Assembly: GCF_013395055.1 (NCBI RefSeq)
Contig: NZ_CP058349.1
Location: 3,471,501 to 3,535,500, forward strand
DNA: 64,000 nucleotides
Reading direction: 5' to 3'
Source: Pseudomonas sp. ABC1
Lineage (GTDB): Bacteria; Pseudomonadota; Gammaproteobacteria; Pseudomonadales; Pseudomonadaceae
Shown: positions 36,821-45,900 of the stretch, piece by piece
How positions within the stretch are numbered: the first letter of the stretch is position 1
Layout: every line of letters begins with the position of its first letter
Position numbers and translations under genes: made by a program
The notes under the pieces: model-generated
What the model was told of the DNA's origin: nothing
The model's input: the letters and a program-made list of their open reading frames with translations, nothing else
Databases searched by the model: none

Positions 36821-38839
36821 TTGTTGAGACTTGCCGAGAAGCTGCGTGAGCGACTGATCAAGCTGCCGCGCCGCTACAAGCGAATACTCCAGGTGTTCGT
36901 GGATATTTTCCTCGTATGGGCCGCGCTCTGGCTAGCGTTCGTCGTACGTCTCGGTGATGCGAAGGATATTGATGTCTTCGGCACTCACATCTGGCTGTTC
37001 GCGATTGCTCCGGTGATCGCGATCCCTTTGTTCGTACGCTTTGGCATGTACCGGGCGGTGATGCGCTACCTGGGCAACGATGCCCTGCTGGCCATCGTCA
37101 AGGCGGTGTCTATTTCCGCGCTGCTGCTCGCATTGGCCATCTACTGGTATGGCGACGACGCGCCCAAGCCGATGCCGCGCTCGATGGTCTTCAATTACTG
37201 GTGGCTGAGCATCTTTTTGATCGGTGGCCTGCGCCTGGCCATGCGTCAGTACTTCATGGGGGATTGGTTCGATCCTGAGTCGGTGCTGAGGTTCAAGGGT
37301 AAAGAGGCGCGCCTGCCTCGGGTAGCGATCTATGGTGCGGGGGCCGCGGGCAATCAGTTGGTGGCGGCGCTGCGCTTGGGGCGTCTGATGCGACCGGTTG
37401 CCTTTATCGATGATGACCCGGGCCTTTACAACCGTGCCATCGCCGGGCTGCGGGTGTATTCAGCCAAGCATATCCAGCAGATGATCGACGAAAGCGGTGC
37501 CGACGAGATCTTGCTGGCGATCCCGTCGGCAACCCGCGCGCGGCGGCGTGAGGTGCTGGAGACGCTGGAGCCTTTCCCGCTGCATGTACGTAGCGTGCCC
37601 GGCTTCATGGACCTGGCCAGTGGCCGGGTCAAGGTCGAGGATATTCAGGAAGTGGATATCGGCGACCTGCTCGGGCGTGAGCCCGTGCCGCCTCAGCAGG
37701 CGCTGTTTGAGGGTTGCATACGTGGCAAAGTGGTGATGGTCACGGGGGCGGGCGGCTCCATCGGTTCGGAGCTTTGCCGGCAGATTCTGTTGAACAAGCC
37801 TCGTACGCTGCTGCTGTTCGAACACAGTGAATACAACCTCTACAGCATCCAGATGGAGCTCGAGCGGCGTATTGCCCGGGAGTCCCTGGCGGTGCGCCTG
37901 GTGCCGATCCTGGGGTCTATCCGCAATCCTCAGCGGCTGCTGGACGTGATGGGCAGTTGGGCGGTCGAGACGATCTACCATGCGGCGGCCTACAAGCATG
38001 TGCCCATGGTCGAGCACAACGTAGCCGAAGGTGTACTGAACAATATCCTTGGCACCCTGCATACGGCCCAGGCTGCCTTGCAGGCCGGTGTCGCCAACTT
38101 CGTGCTGATTTCCACCGACAAGGCGGTGCGCCCGACCAATGTGATGGGCAGTACCAAGCGTGTTGCCGAGATGATCCTGCAGGCGTTGAGCCATGAGCCG
38201 GTACCGGTGCTGTTCGGTGCGGATGATTCGGTGCATCACGTCAACAAGACCCGTTTCACCATGGTGCGTTTCGGCAATGTGCTGGGTTCATCGGGGTCGG
38301 TGATCCCGCGTTTCTACCAGCAGATTCGGCGCGGTGGGCCGGTGACGGTGACACACCCGAAGATCACCCGTTATTTCATGACCATTCCCGAAGCGGCGCA
38401 GTTGGTCATCCAGGCAGGTTCCATGGGGCAGGGCGGGGATGTCTTCGTGTTGGACATGGGGCAACCGGTCCTTATCGCCGACCTGGCGGAGAAGCTGGTG
38501 CACCTGTCCGGCATGAGCGTTCGTTCGGAGCAGAACCCGCGCGGCGATATCGCCATCGAGTTCACCGGATTGCGTCCTGGCGAGAAACTCTATGAAGAGC
38601 TGCTGATCGGCGACAACGTCAGCCCGACCGATCACCCGATGATCATGCGTGCCAGCGAGGAACACTACTCGTGGGATACGCTCAAGGACGTTATCAGTGG
38701 ATTGCTCGCAGCGCTCAAGGATGATGATTACCCGAAGGTACGACTGCTGCTGCGCGAGGTGGTCAGCGGTTATACGCCGGAAGGGGAGATCGTCGACTGG
38801 GTTTACCAGCAGCATCGTAGTGTTACAAAGCTAGAGTGA
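36821..38839 (+). CDS. wbpM: UDP-GlcNAc 4,6-dehydratase WbpM
   Basis: Membrane-bound dehydratase that makes UDP-4-keto-6-deoxy-HexNAc for O-antigen sugars, the conserved last gene of pseudomonad O-antigen loci. About 672 residues: four N-terminal membrane helices (20-130), a linker Rossmann domain (VAIYGAGAAGNQLVAAL), then the SDR catalytic domain from about 305 with TGAGGSIGSELCRQ, the NAD/Ser region ISTDKAVRPTNVMGSTKR where Met replaces the usual Tyr, and GLRPGEKLYEELL at the end. The TTG at 36821 (GAGGG seven bases upstream) reproduces the known N-terminus; an ATG at 36746 runs through a repeat. Confidence 0.95.
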   Translation: MLRLAEKLRERLIKLPRRYKRILQVFVDIFLVWAALWLAFVVRLGDAKDIDVFGTHIWLFAIAPVIAIPLFVRFGMYRAVMRYLGNDALLAIVKAVSISALLLALAIYWYGDDAPKPMPRSMVFNYWWLSIFLIGGLRLAMRQYFMGDWFDPESVLRFKGKEARLPRVAIYGAGAAGNQLVAALRLGRLMRPVAFIDDDPGLYNRAIAGLRVYSAKHIQQMIDESGADEILLAIPSATRARRREVLETLEPFPLHVRSVPGFMDLASGRVKVEDIQEVDIGDLLGREPVPPQQALFEGCIRGKVVMVTGAGGSIGSELCRQILLNKPRTLLLFEHSEYNLYSIQMELERRIARESLAVRLVPILGSIRNPQRLLDVMGSWAVETIYHAAAYKHVPMVEHNVAEGVLNNILGTLHTAQAALQAGVANFVLISTDKAVRPTNVMGSTKRVAEMILQALSHEPVPVLFGADDSVHHVNKTRFTMVRFGNVLGSSGSVIPRFYQQIRRGGPVTVTHPKITRYFMTIPEAAQLVIQAGSMGQGGDVFVLDMGQPVLIADLAEKLVHLSGMSVRSEQNPRGDIAIEFTGLRPGEKLYEELLIGDNVSPTDHPMIMRASEEHYSWDTLKDVISGLLAALKDDDYPKVRLLLREVVSGYTPEGEIVDWVYQQHRSVTKLE

Positions 38840-38845
38840 GCATAA

Positions 38846-38870
38846 CCCGGCCCCTGCGGAAGGGGCCGGG
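38846..38870. terminator. strong terminator closing the O-antigen locus
   Basis: CCCGGCCCCT and AGGGGCCGGG form a perfect ten-base GC stem with a five-base loop between the convergent ends of wbpM and the next lipoprotein. Confidence 0.8.
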
Positions 38871-38874
38871 TGGC

Positions 38875-40263
38875 TTAGTCTGGTTTTGAGCAGGTCGTGA
38901 GTGCCTTGGCCAGTTGTTCCTGAGCCGACTCAAGCGTCGCTACCGTCGTTTCATTCAGGGCTAGGCTCTGTTTGCTTATGGGTAGTTCTCCGCAGCCTTT
39001 GAGGGCCACCAGCTTCCTGGCGAAATAGCTGAAAGCCTCTTGATTCAGAGCGGTGTCTTGATAGTCCTGTCCGCAGACTTGGACTATGGCTTGTTTTTCC
39101 TGGCTACTCCCGGATTTCTGGCTTGCCAGATAGGCGCACTGCAGGGACTCTGCGATGGTCCGGGCTTCAAGGCTTTTCACTGCCTCGGGTGTGTCGGCTC
39201 TGGTCAGCCCGCTTATTGATTTCAGAACTTTGAGAAAGCTTGCTTCGCGTGATATCTCGGTGGCCATGCGTTTCGAAATGTCCTGTACGTCCTGCGGGGA
39301 TTTTGCATTTGCTATTTTCTCTTGCAAGGCGTTGAGGTCCAGGTCTGGGGTCATATCGATCGTGCCAAGGTTTTTGCCTATGGTGACGATGAAATAATTA
39401 AAGTCCGGTTGCTCGTCCTGCCCGTCTTGGCCTTTCTGTTTTTTCTTTTTCAGGCGACCTTCTTTTTCGTTGTATTGGTAATTTTCCCAGTTAATGGGCG
39501 TACTTCTGTCCGCGTGCCTGCTGAATACAAGGTCGCCTTCCATCAGGACAGGTAATGCATAGTTTTTTGTACCGTCCGAGGGGACGAATGTTGCTTGATA
39601 GCGGCCAATTACATCGTCTGCATTGGAGCCGATCAGGGCATCGCCAATCCGGTTCAGGCTATTTAGAAGCCTGCTCGCGCCCGTGACGGGAAGTTCTGAA
39701 CCTAGGCTCGCGACCGTCTGTAGCATGCCTTTGAAGCGTTTGTTTTCCTCTTGGTCCAGCTCTATCACCGTAAGCTCTATGGTCAAAGGGTTGCCATTCC
39801 AGCGTATCGGGCCATAGATTGGATTGAATGAAAAGTTGAGCATCTGCCCCGCATATACATCATCGGAGTAATAGATCAGTCGGCCGTTCGTGCCTGCATT
39901 TACATTGGTTGCCGTGTTTTTCCCTTCGTATACATTGGCGACAATGGCGATCTGGCCACGTGGATAAGACCGTGGATCGGTGATGGAGGCCAGGTTGTTT
40001 TCTGCTCTCTCGAACCAACTGCTGGAGAACCAGTGTATATAGGCGCTTTTCAGGCTGATGGATATGAAGTCCTGAGACTCGAAAGTGCTACCGGTGGCTT
40101 TCTTCAGGTATTTTCCACTGAACGTTGTTGATTCCGCCCCAGGGGGCTGTGTGATGACGCTGTAGTCACCCGCGCCTTCGAAGGTATTGCCAAACTTGGT
40201 TGCACCACAGCCGGATAGTGCAATGCAGCCCGCGTATATTCCAAGTCGTACCATGACGTTCAT
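38875..40263 (-). CDS. unrecognised 462-residue lipoprotein
   Basis: Signal peptide MNVMVRLGIYAGCIALSGC with lipobox LSGC (Cys19), so a membrane-anchored lipoprotein. The middle (residues about 60-230) looks like beta-rich domains (QIAIVANVYEGKN, PLTIELTVIELDQEENKRF), followed by a Lys/Gln/Asp-rich charged linker at about 273-288 and a mainly helical C-terminal half (DLDLNALQEKIANAKSPQDV to the end) containing four cysteines. I recognise no family. Start is at 40263 (GGAGAG precedes) rather than the ATG four codons upstream. It is convergent with wbpM and divergent from lepA, so probably has its own promoter within 40264-40548. Confidence 0.75.
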   Translation of the reverse strand: MNVMVRLGIYAGCIALSGCGATKFGNTFEGAGDYSVITQPPGAESTTFSGKYLKKATGSTFESQDFISISLKSAYIHWFSSSWFERAENNLASITDPRSYPRGQIAIVANVYEGKNTATNVNAGTNGRLIYYSDDVYAGQMLNFSFNPIYGPIRWNGNPLTIELTVIELDQEENKRFKGMLQTVASLGSELPVTGASRLLNSLNRIGDALIGSNADDVIGRYQATFVPSDGTKNYALPVLMEGDLVFSRHADRSTPINWENYQYNEKEGRLKKKKQKGQDGQDEQPDFNYFIVTIGKNLGTIDMTPDLDLNALQEKIANAKSPQDVQDISKRMATEISREASFLKVLKSISGLTRADTPEAVKSLEARTIAESLQCAYLASQKSGSSQEKQAIVQVCGQDYQDTALNQEAFSYFARKLVALKGCGELPISKQSLALNETTVATLESAQEQLAKALTTCSKPD

Positions 40264-40548
40264 TTTTCTCTCCATGTCTTTTCTTTTGTCCTGTGCCTGC
40301 TCACGGGGTGTTCAAGGCGCTCTACCCCGGGTAGCTGAGCGGGCGATCTTCAGGTTAGTGGCTCTATGCCATTGTGCAAGTAAGGCCATGGCCGGCCGGG
40401 GCAGGGGTTCCTCCGATGGCTATCGCCCAGGCGTGGTTGGCAGCCTGATGAGGCTGCGGCGGGCGTGGCGCGGTAAAAGGCGATCAGTTAAACTCCCCGG
40501 CTATTTTCGGCGGGCATTCTGCCTGTGACCTTTTCGAGTGCTAGAGCT

Positions 40549-42348
40549 GTGAGTGACCTGAGTCATATCCGCAATTTCTCCATCATTGCCCATATCGATC
40601 ATGGCAAATCGACCCTGGCCGACCGTTTCATCCAGATATGCGGGGGCCTGAGCGAACGTGAGATGGCCGCGCAGGTACTGGACTCGATGGACCTCGAACG
40701 CGAGCGAGGCATCACCATCAAGGCCCACAGCGTCACGCTGCACTACCCTGCCCAGGACGGCAGGACCTATCAGCTCAACTTCATCGACACTCCCGGTCAC
40801 GTCGACTTCACCTACGAGGTGAGCCGCTCCCTGGCCGCCTGCGAAGGTGCGATCCTGGTGGTGGATGCCGGGCAAGGTGTCGAGGCGCAGTCGGTAGCCA
40901 ACTGCTACACCGCCATCGAGCAGGGGCTGGAGGTCATGCCCGTGCTGAACAAGATGGACCTGCCCCAGGCCGAGCCGGAGCGGGTCAAGGAAGAGATCGA
41001 ACACATCATCGGCATCGACGCTACCGACGCAGTGGCGTGCAGCGCCAAGAGCGGCATGGGTGTGCTTGACGTGCTGGAGCACCTGGTCAAGGTCATCCCG
41101 GCCCCCGAAGGCGAGATTGATGCGCCGCTGCAGGCGCTGATCATCGATTCCTGGTTCGATAACTACCTGGGTGTGGTCTCGCTGGTAAGGGTCAAGCATG
41201 GTCGGGTGAAGAAGGGCGACAAGATTCTCGTCAAGTCCACCGGCAAGCTGCATCAGGTCGACAGCGTCGGTGTCTTTACGCCGAAGCACACGGAAACCGC
41301 CGATCTGAAAGCTGGTGAAGTCGGCTTCGTCATCGCCGGTATCAAGGACATCCACGGTGCGCCGGTGGGCGACACCCTGACGCTCTCCAGCACGCCGAAC
41401 GTCGAAGTCCTGCCGGGTTTCAAGCGTATTCAGCCGCAGGTCTATGCCGGCCTGTTCCCGGTCAGCTCGGACGACTTCGAGGACTTCCGCGAGGCGCTGC
41501 AGAAGCTGACTCTCAATGACGCCGCCCTGCAATACGAGCCGGAAAGCTCCGATGCCCTTGGCTTCGGTTTCCGTATCGGCTTCCTCGGCATGTTGCACAT
41601 GGAGATCATCCAGGAGCGTCTGGAGCGCGAGTACAACCTCGACCTGATCACCACTGCGCCGACCGTCGTCTATGAGCTGAAGCTGAAGAACGGCGAGACG
41701 ATCTACGTCGATAACCCGTCCAAGCTGCCGGACCTGTCCTCCATCGAGGACATGCGCGAGCCGATCGTGCGCGCCAATATCCTCGTGCCGCAGGACCACC
41801 TGGGCAACGTCATCACCCTCTGCATCGAGAAGCGCGGTGTGCAGCGCGACATGCAGTTCCTTGGTTCGCAGGTACAGGTCAGCTACGACCTGCCGATGAG
41901 CGAGGTGGTGCTGGACTTCTTCGACCGCCTGAAGTCGGTCAGCCGTGGCTATGCGTCGCTGGACTACAGCTTCGAGCGCTTCCAGTCAGCCAACCTGGTC
42001 AAGCTGGACGTGCTGATCAACGGTGAGAAGGTCGATGCCCTGGCGCTGATCGTGCACCGTGACAACTCGCACTACAAAGGTCGTGCCCTGACCGAGAAAA
42101 TGAAGGAACTGATCCCTCGCCAGATGTTCGATGTCGCGATCCAGGCGGCCATTGGTGGGCAGGTGGTCGCACGCACCACGGTCAAGGCACTGCGCAAGAA
42201 CGTCCTGGCCAAATGCTATGGCGGTGACGTAAGCCGTAAACGCAAGCTGCTCGAGAAACAGAAGGCGGGCAAGAAGCGCATGAAGCAGGTCGGCAGTGTG
42301 GAAATTCCACAGGAAGCCTTCCTCGCGGTCCTGAAGGTGGATAGCTGA
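40549..42348 (+). CDS. lepA: elongation factor 4 (LepA)
   Basis: Ribosome-associated GTPase (EF4) implicated in back-translocation and 30S biogenesis. 599 residues from the GTG at 40549 (MSDLSHIRNFSIIAHIDHGKST): G1 AHIDHGKST, G2 GITIKAHSV, G3 DTPGHVDF, G4 NKMDLP, then domains II, III and V, and the LepA-specific C-terminal domain ending RKRKLLEKQKAGKKRMKQVG. An upstream ATG at 40525 is not conserved. It overlaps nothing; lepB follows after one base. Confidence 0.97.
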   Translation: MSDLSHIRNFSIIAHIDHGKSTLADRFIQICGGLSEREMAAQVLDSMDLERERGITIKAHSVTLHYPAQDGRTYQLNFIDTPGHVDFTYEVSRSLAACEGAILVVDAGQGVEAQSVANCYTAIEQGLEVMPVLNKMDLPQAEPERVKEEIEHIIGIDATDAVACSAKSGMGVLDVLEHLVKVIPAPEGEIDAPLQALIIDSWFDNYLGVVSLVRVKHGRVKKGDKILVKSTGKLHQVDSVGVFTPKHTETADLKAGEVGFVIAGIKDIHGAPVGDTLTLSSTPNVEVLPGFKRIQPQVYAGLFPVSSDDFEDFREALQKLTLNDAALQYEPESSDALGFGFRIGFLGMLHMEIIQERLEREYNLDLITTAPTVVYELKLKNGETIYVDNPSKLPDLSSIEDMREPIVRANILVPQDHLGNVITLCIEKRGVQRDMQFLGSQVQVSYDLPMSEVVLDFFDRLKSVSRGYASLDYSFERFQSANLVKLDVLINGEKVDALALIVHRDNSHYKGRALTEKMKELIPRQMFDVAIQAAIGGQVVARTTVKALRKNVLAKCYGGDVSRKRKLLEKQKAGKKRMKQVGSVEIPQEAFLAVLKVDS

Positions 42349-42349
42349 T

Positions 42350-43291
42350 ATGTCGTTCAATTTCCCGCTCATTCTGGTCATCCTCGTTGCCGTCTGTGGC
42401 GCCCTGGCGCTGCTCGACCTGTTGTTCTTCGCGCCTCGTCGACGCGTGGCGGTCGAGCAGTTCGAGCGCGAGATCGCCGAGGTGGAGGCCAAGGCCGCTC
42501 AGGCTGCCGCCGATGCCCCGGAAAAGGATGCCCTCGTTCTGGAAGCTGAAGCCGCTGCCAGGGCCGAGTCCCAGGCACAGGCGCTGGCGGTGCTCAATCG
42601 CGAGCCGACGCTGATCGAGTTCGGCAAGTCCTTTTTCCCGGTACTGGCGATCGTGCTGGTGCTGCGCTCCTTCCTGGTCGAGCCGTTCCAGATTCCATCC
42701 GGTTCGATGATTCCGACTCTTGAGGTCGGCGATTTCATCCTGGTCAACAAGTTCGCCTATGGCATCCGCCTGCCGGTGGTGGATACCAAGGTCATCGAGG
42801 TCAGCGACCCGGCACGCGGCGATGTCATGGTGTTCCGCTATCCGGTCGACCCGAGCGTCAACTACATCAAGCGTGTGGTCGGGCTGCCGGGGGATGTGGT
42901 GCGTTACACCAGCGACAAGCGTTTGTACGTCAATGACCAGTTGGTGGCCGAGACACTGGTCGGCGAGGAGCCGGGCAGCCTGGGCAGTGCGCAGCTTTAC
43001 CAGGAACGCCTGGGCCAGGCCGAGCACTTGATCCGCAAGGAAATGAAGCGTTACCGGATCGAGGCCGAGCGGCAGTGGACAGTACCTGCCGGGCACTATT
43101 TCATGATGGGTGACAACCGCGACAACTCCAACGATAGCCGCTACTGGGAGAGTGTGACCGGTGAGCCGGAAATGGCCGGCATGGTGCCGGATCACAATAT
43201 CGTCGGTAAGGCGTTCGCGGTGTGGATGAGTTGGGAGTCGCCCAAGTTGAGCACTCTGCCGTCCTTCTCCCGCGTCGGGCTGATCCACTGA
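42350..43291 (+). CDS. lepB: signal peptidase I
   Basis: Cleaves signal peptides of exported proteins at the periplasmic face. The 313-residue protein has membrane helix 1 (about 3-23), a cytoplasmic Ala/Glu-rich segment (about 38-75, longer than in P. aeruginosa LepB), membrane helix 2 (85-103), then catalytic Ser119 in IPSGSMIPTL and Lys174 in NYIKRVVGLPGD, plus boxes D/E GHYFMMGDNRDNSNDSRYW. Standard lepA-lepB arrangement. Confidence 0.96.
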   Translation: MSFNFPLILVILVAVCGALALLDLLFFAPRRRVAVEQFEREIAEVEAKAAQAAADAPEKDALVLEAEAAARAESQAQALAVLNREPTLIEFGKSFFPVLAIVLVLRSFLVEPFQIPSGSMIPTLEVGDFILVNKFAYGIRLPVVDTKVIEVSDPARGDVMVFRYPVDPSVNYIKRVVGLPGDVVRYTSDKRLYVNDQLVAETLVGEEPGSLGSAQLYQERLGQAEHLIRKEMKRYRIEAERQWTVPAGHYFMMGDNRDNSNDSRYWESVTGEPEMAGMVPDHNIVGKAFAVWMSWESPKLSTLPSFSRVGLIH

Positions 43292-43346
43292 TCCCGATGC
43301 GTTGTCGCAGGTCGTCGCTTTACCCGAGTGATGAGAAACGCGAGGA

Positions 43347-43373
43347 CCTCCGACCGGCAATCCCGGCCGGAGG
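43347..43373 (+). terminator. hairpin between lepB and rnc
   Basis: CCTCCGACCGG and CCGGCCGGAGG (one mismatch) around CAATC, followed by CATGTTTT. It occupies the lepB-rnc gap, where other pseudomonads carry a DUF4845 gene. Confidence 0.6.
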
Positions 43374-43407
43374 CATGTTTTGATCGGAATTATCGCCTAA
43401 GGATGCC

Positions 43408-44097
43408 GTGAGCAATTCGTTGAGCCGTCTCGAGCGCAAGCTCGGCTATCACTTCAAGGATCAGGAACTGATGCTCCTGGCCCTGACCCATCGCAGTTAC
43501 GCTGGCCGCAACAATGAGCGGCTGGAGTTTCTCGGCGATGCCATTCTCAATTTCGTCGCCGGCGAAGCTTTGTTCAAGCACTTCCCGCAAGCGCGCGAAG
43601 GGCAGTTGTCGCGCCTGCGTGCCCGGCTGGTCAAGGGCGAGACGCTGGCCGTGCTGGCGCGAGGCTTCGAACTGGGCGACTACCTGCGACTCGGCTCTGG
43701 TGAGCTGAAGAGCGGTGGTTTTCGCCGCGAGTCGATCCTGGCCGATACGCTGGAAGCCCTGATCGGCGCCATCTACCTGGACGCTGGCATGGAGGCCGCG
43801 CGAGACCGCGTGCTGGCCTGGCTGGCCAACGAGTTGCAGGGGCTGACGCTGGTGGACACCAACAAGGACCCGAAGACCCGTTTGCAAGAGTTCCTGCAAT
43901 CGCGCGGTGGCGAGTTGCCCAAGTACGAGGTGGTGGATATCCAGGGTGAGCCACATTGCCGGACGTTCTTCGTCGAGTGCCAGGTGGTATTGCTGAACGA
44001 TAAGACACAGGGGCAGGGCGCCAGTCGGCGCATCGCCGAACAGGTTTCCGCGGCAGCCGCACTGGTTGCCCTCGGCGTGGAGAACACCAATGACTGA
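43408..44097 (+). CDS. rnc: ribonuclease III
   Basis: Double-strand RNA endonuclease for rRNA and mRNA processing. 229 residues: the RNase III signature NERLEFLGDAILNFV (about 37-51) with catalytic Glu/Asp, the ILADTLEALIGAIYLDAG acidic site, and a C-terminal dsRNA-binding domain (TRLQEFLQSRGGELPKYEVV to the end, with GQGASRRIAEQVSAAAAL). GTG start at 43408 with AAGGA upstream. It overlaps era by eight bases. Confidence 0.97.
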   Translation: MSNSLSRLERKLGYHFKDQELMLLALTHRSYAGRNNERLEFLGDAILNFVAGEALFKHFPQAREGQLSRLRARLVKGETLAVLARGFELGDYLRLGSGELKSGGFRRESILADTLEALIGAIYLDAGMEAARDRVLAWLANELQGLTLVDTNKDPKTRLQEFLQSRGGELPKYEVVDIQGEPHCRTFFVECQVVLLNDKTQGQGASRRIAEQVSAAAALVALGVENTND

Positions 44098-44986
44098 TGC
44101 ACCCGTGAGCCGTTGTGGCTATGTCGCCATCGTGGGCCGGCCGAACGTCGGCAAGTCGACGCTGCTCAACCATATCCTCGGGCAGAAGCTCGCGATCACC
44201 TCGCGCAAGCCGCAGACCACGCGGCACAACATGCTCGGCATCAAGACCGAGGGCGATGTGCAGGCGGTCTACGTCGACACTCCAGGGCTGCACAAGAATG
44301 GCGAGACCGCGCTCAATCGCTACATGAACCGCACGGCGTCCTCGGCCCTGAAGGACGTGGACGTGGTGATCTTCGTGGTCGACCGCAACCGCTGGACCGA
44401 CGAGGACCAATTGGTGCTTGAGCGTGTGCAGTACGTCGAAGGGCCGCTGATCGTGGCAGTCAACAAGGTCGATCGCCTCGACGAGAAGGGTGATCTGCTG
44501 CCGCACCTGGAATGGCTGGCCACGCAACTGCCCAAGGCCGAGATCGTGCCGGTTTCTGCCCAGCACGGGCAGAATCTGGAAGTGCTGGAGCAACTGGTGG
44601 CCGAGCGCCTGCCGGAGAGCGAGCATTTCTTTCCGGAAGACCAGATCACCGACCGCAGCAGCCGCTTCCTGGCTGCCGAACTGGTTCGGGAAAAGGTCAT
44701 GCGCCAACTGGGGGCCGAGGTGCCTTACCAGATCACCGTGGAGATCGAGGATTTCAAGCAGCAGGGCCATGTGCTGCATATCCATGCGCTGATCTTGGTG
44801 GAGCGCGACGGGCAGAAGAAAATCATCATTGGCGACAAGGGCGAGCGCATCAAGCGCATTGGCCAGGAAGCGCGCAAGGACATGGAGGTGCTGTTCGACT
44901 CCAAGGTCATGCTCAACCTCTGGGTCAAGGTCAAGGGCGGCTGGTCCGACGACGAACGCGCACTGCATTCGCTGGGTTACAACTGA
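44090..44986 (+). CDS. era: GTPase Era
   Basis: Essential 16S rRNA-binding GTPase for 30S maturation. 298 residues: G1 GRPNVGKSTLLN, switch SRKPQTTRHNMLG, G3 DTPGLHKNG, G4 NKVDRL, then the KH domain (AELVREKVMRQLGAEVPYQ and GDKGERIKRIGQEARKDM). ATG at 44090 lies inside rnc. After it comes a 215-bp gap with a pair of repeats. Confidence 0.97.
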   Translation: MTDAPVSRCGYVAIVGRPNVGKSTLLNHILGQKLAITSRKPQTTRHNMLGIKTEGDVQAVYVDTPGLHKNGETALNRYMNRTASSALKDVDVVIFVVDRNRWTDEDQLVLERVQYVEGPLIVAVNKVDRLDEKGDLLPHLEWLATQLPKAEIVPVSAQHGQNLEVLEQLVAERLPESEHFFPEDQITDRSSRFLAAELVREKVMRQLGAEVPYQITVEIEDFKQQGHVLHIHALILVERDGQKKIIIGDKGERIKRIGQEARKDMEVLFDSKVMLNLWVKVKGGWSDDERALHSLGYN

Positions 44987-45008
44987 CGCAGAATGCTCCC
45001 GCTTTTGC

Positions 45009-45100
45009 TCCCTCTCCCGCGTGCGGGAGAGGGCTGGGGAGAGGGTAAAAAGACGCACAACCCTCTCCCCCGCCCCCTTCTCCCATAAATGGGAGAGGGG
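45009..45100. repeat. inverted pair of CCCTCTCCC-type REP elements
   Basis: Two imperfect copies in opposite orientation: 45010-45046 (CCCTCTCCCGC GT GCGGGAGAGGG then a GGGGAGAGGG tail) and 45061-45100 (ACCCTCTCCCC.. and CCCAT AAAT GGGAGAGGG). Each forms its own hairpin and the pair could form one larger fold. Further copies lie at 46658 and 58774. Confidence 0.75.
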
Positions 45101-45201
45101 AGAAAAGCTAGTAAGCGGGGACCCAGCAGCGGTATCGGATCGTGCGGTTTTCCATCGGTATACCCGCCCGCATGGCGTAGGGCGGCATTCCAGGCGGCTC
45201 A

Positions 45202-45900
45202 ATGAACACAGCGCTCGTCCCTGCCTTCGTCCTGCATAGCCGGCCCTACCGCGAAAGTAGCGCGCTGGTGGACTTCCTCACGCCACAGGGCCGCTTGCGT
45301 GCAGTCCTGCGCGGTGCGCGAGGCAAGGCGGGAACCCTGGCCCGTCCCTTCATTGGCCTGGAGGTCGAGTTTCGCGGGCGCCACGAACTGAAGAACGTCG
45401 CCCGTATGGAGCCTGCGGGTGTCGCCCACTGGCTGGAAGGCGACACGCTGTTCAGCGGGCTTTACCTCAACGAACTGCTGACACGCCTGCTGCCGGCGGA
45501 AGATGCCCACCCCGAGCTGTTCGACCTGTACCGTGACAGCCTGCTGGCGTTGGCGGCGCGGCGACCGCTGGAGCCGTTGCTGCGGGCGTTCGAGTGGCGT
45601 CTGCTGTGCGAGCTGGGCTACGGTTTCGCGCTGGACCAGGATATCCACGGCCAACCCGTCGAGGCGGAAACCTTCTACCGCTTGCAGCCAGAGGCGGGTT
45701 TCGAGGCGGTTTTCCAGTTCCAGCCGGGTCTGTTCAAGGGCGCTCTGTTACTCTCGATGGCCGAGGCGGACTGGTCCAGCGAGGGCGCCCTGGGCGCGGC
45801 CAAGCGCCTGATGCGCCAGGCGCTGGCGCCCCATCTTGGCGGACGGCCACTGGTCAGCCGCGAACTGTTCATGTCTATCAAGGAGTCACCCCGTGGCTGA
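45202..45900 (+). CDS. recO: DNA repair protein RecO
   Basis: Loads RecA with RecR and anneals ssDNA in RecF-pathway repair. 232 residues: an N-terminal OB fold beginning ALVPAFVLHSRPYRESSALV with VDFLTPQGRLRAVLRGARG, then the helical RecO domain (LELLRAFEWRLLCELGYGFA) lacking the usual Cys4 zinc site, as in other gamma-proteobacteria. It overlaps the pdxJ start by eight bases. Confidence 0.94.
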   Translation: MNTALVPAFVLHSRPYRESSALVDFLTPQGRLRAVLRGARGKAGTLARPFIGLEVEFRGRHELKNVARMEPAGVAHWLEGDTLFSGLYLNELLTRLLPAEDAHPELFDLYRDSLLALAARRPLEPLLRAFEWRLLCELGYGFALDQDIHGQPVEAETFYRLQPEAGFEAVFQFQPGLFKGALLLSMAEADWSSEGALGAAKRLMRQALAPHLGGRPLVSRELFMSIKESPRG

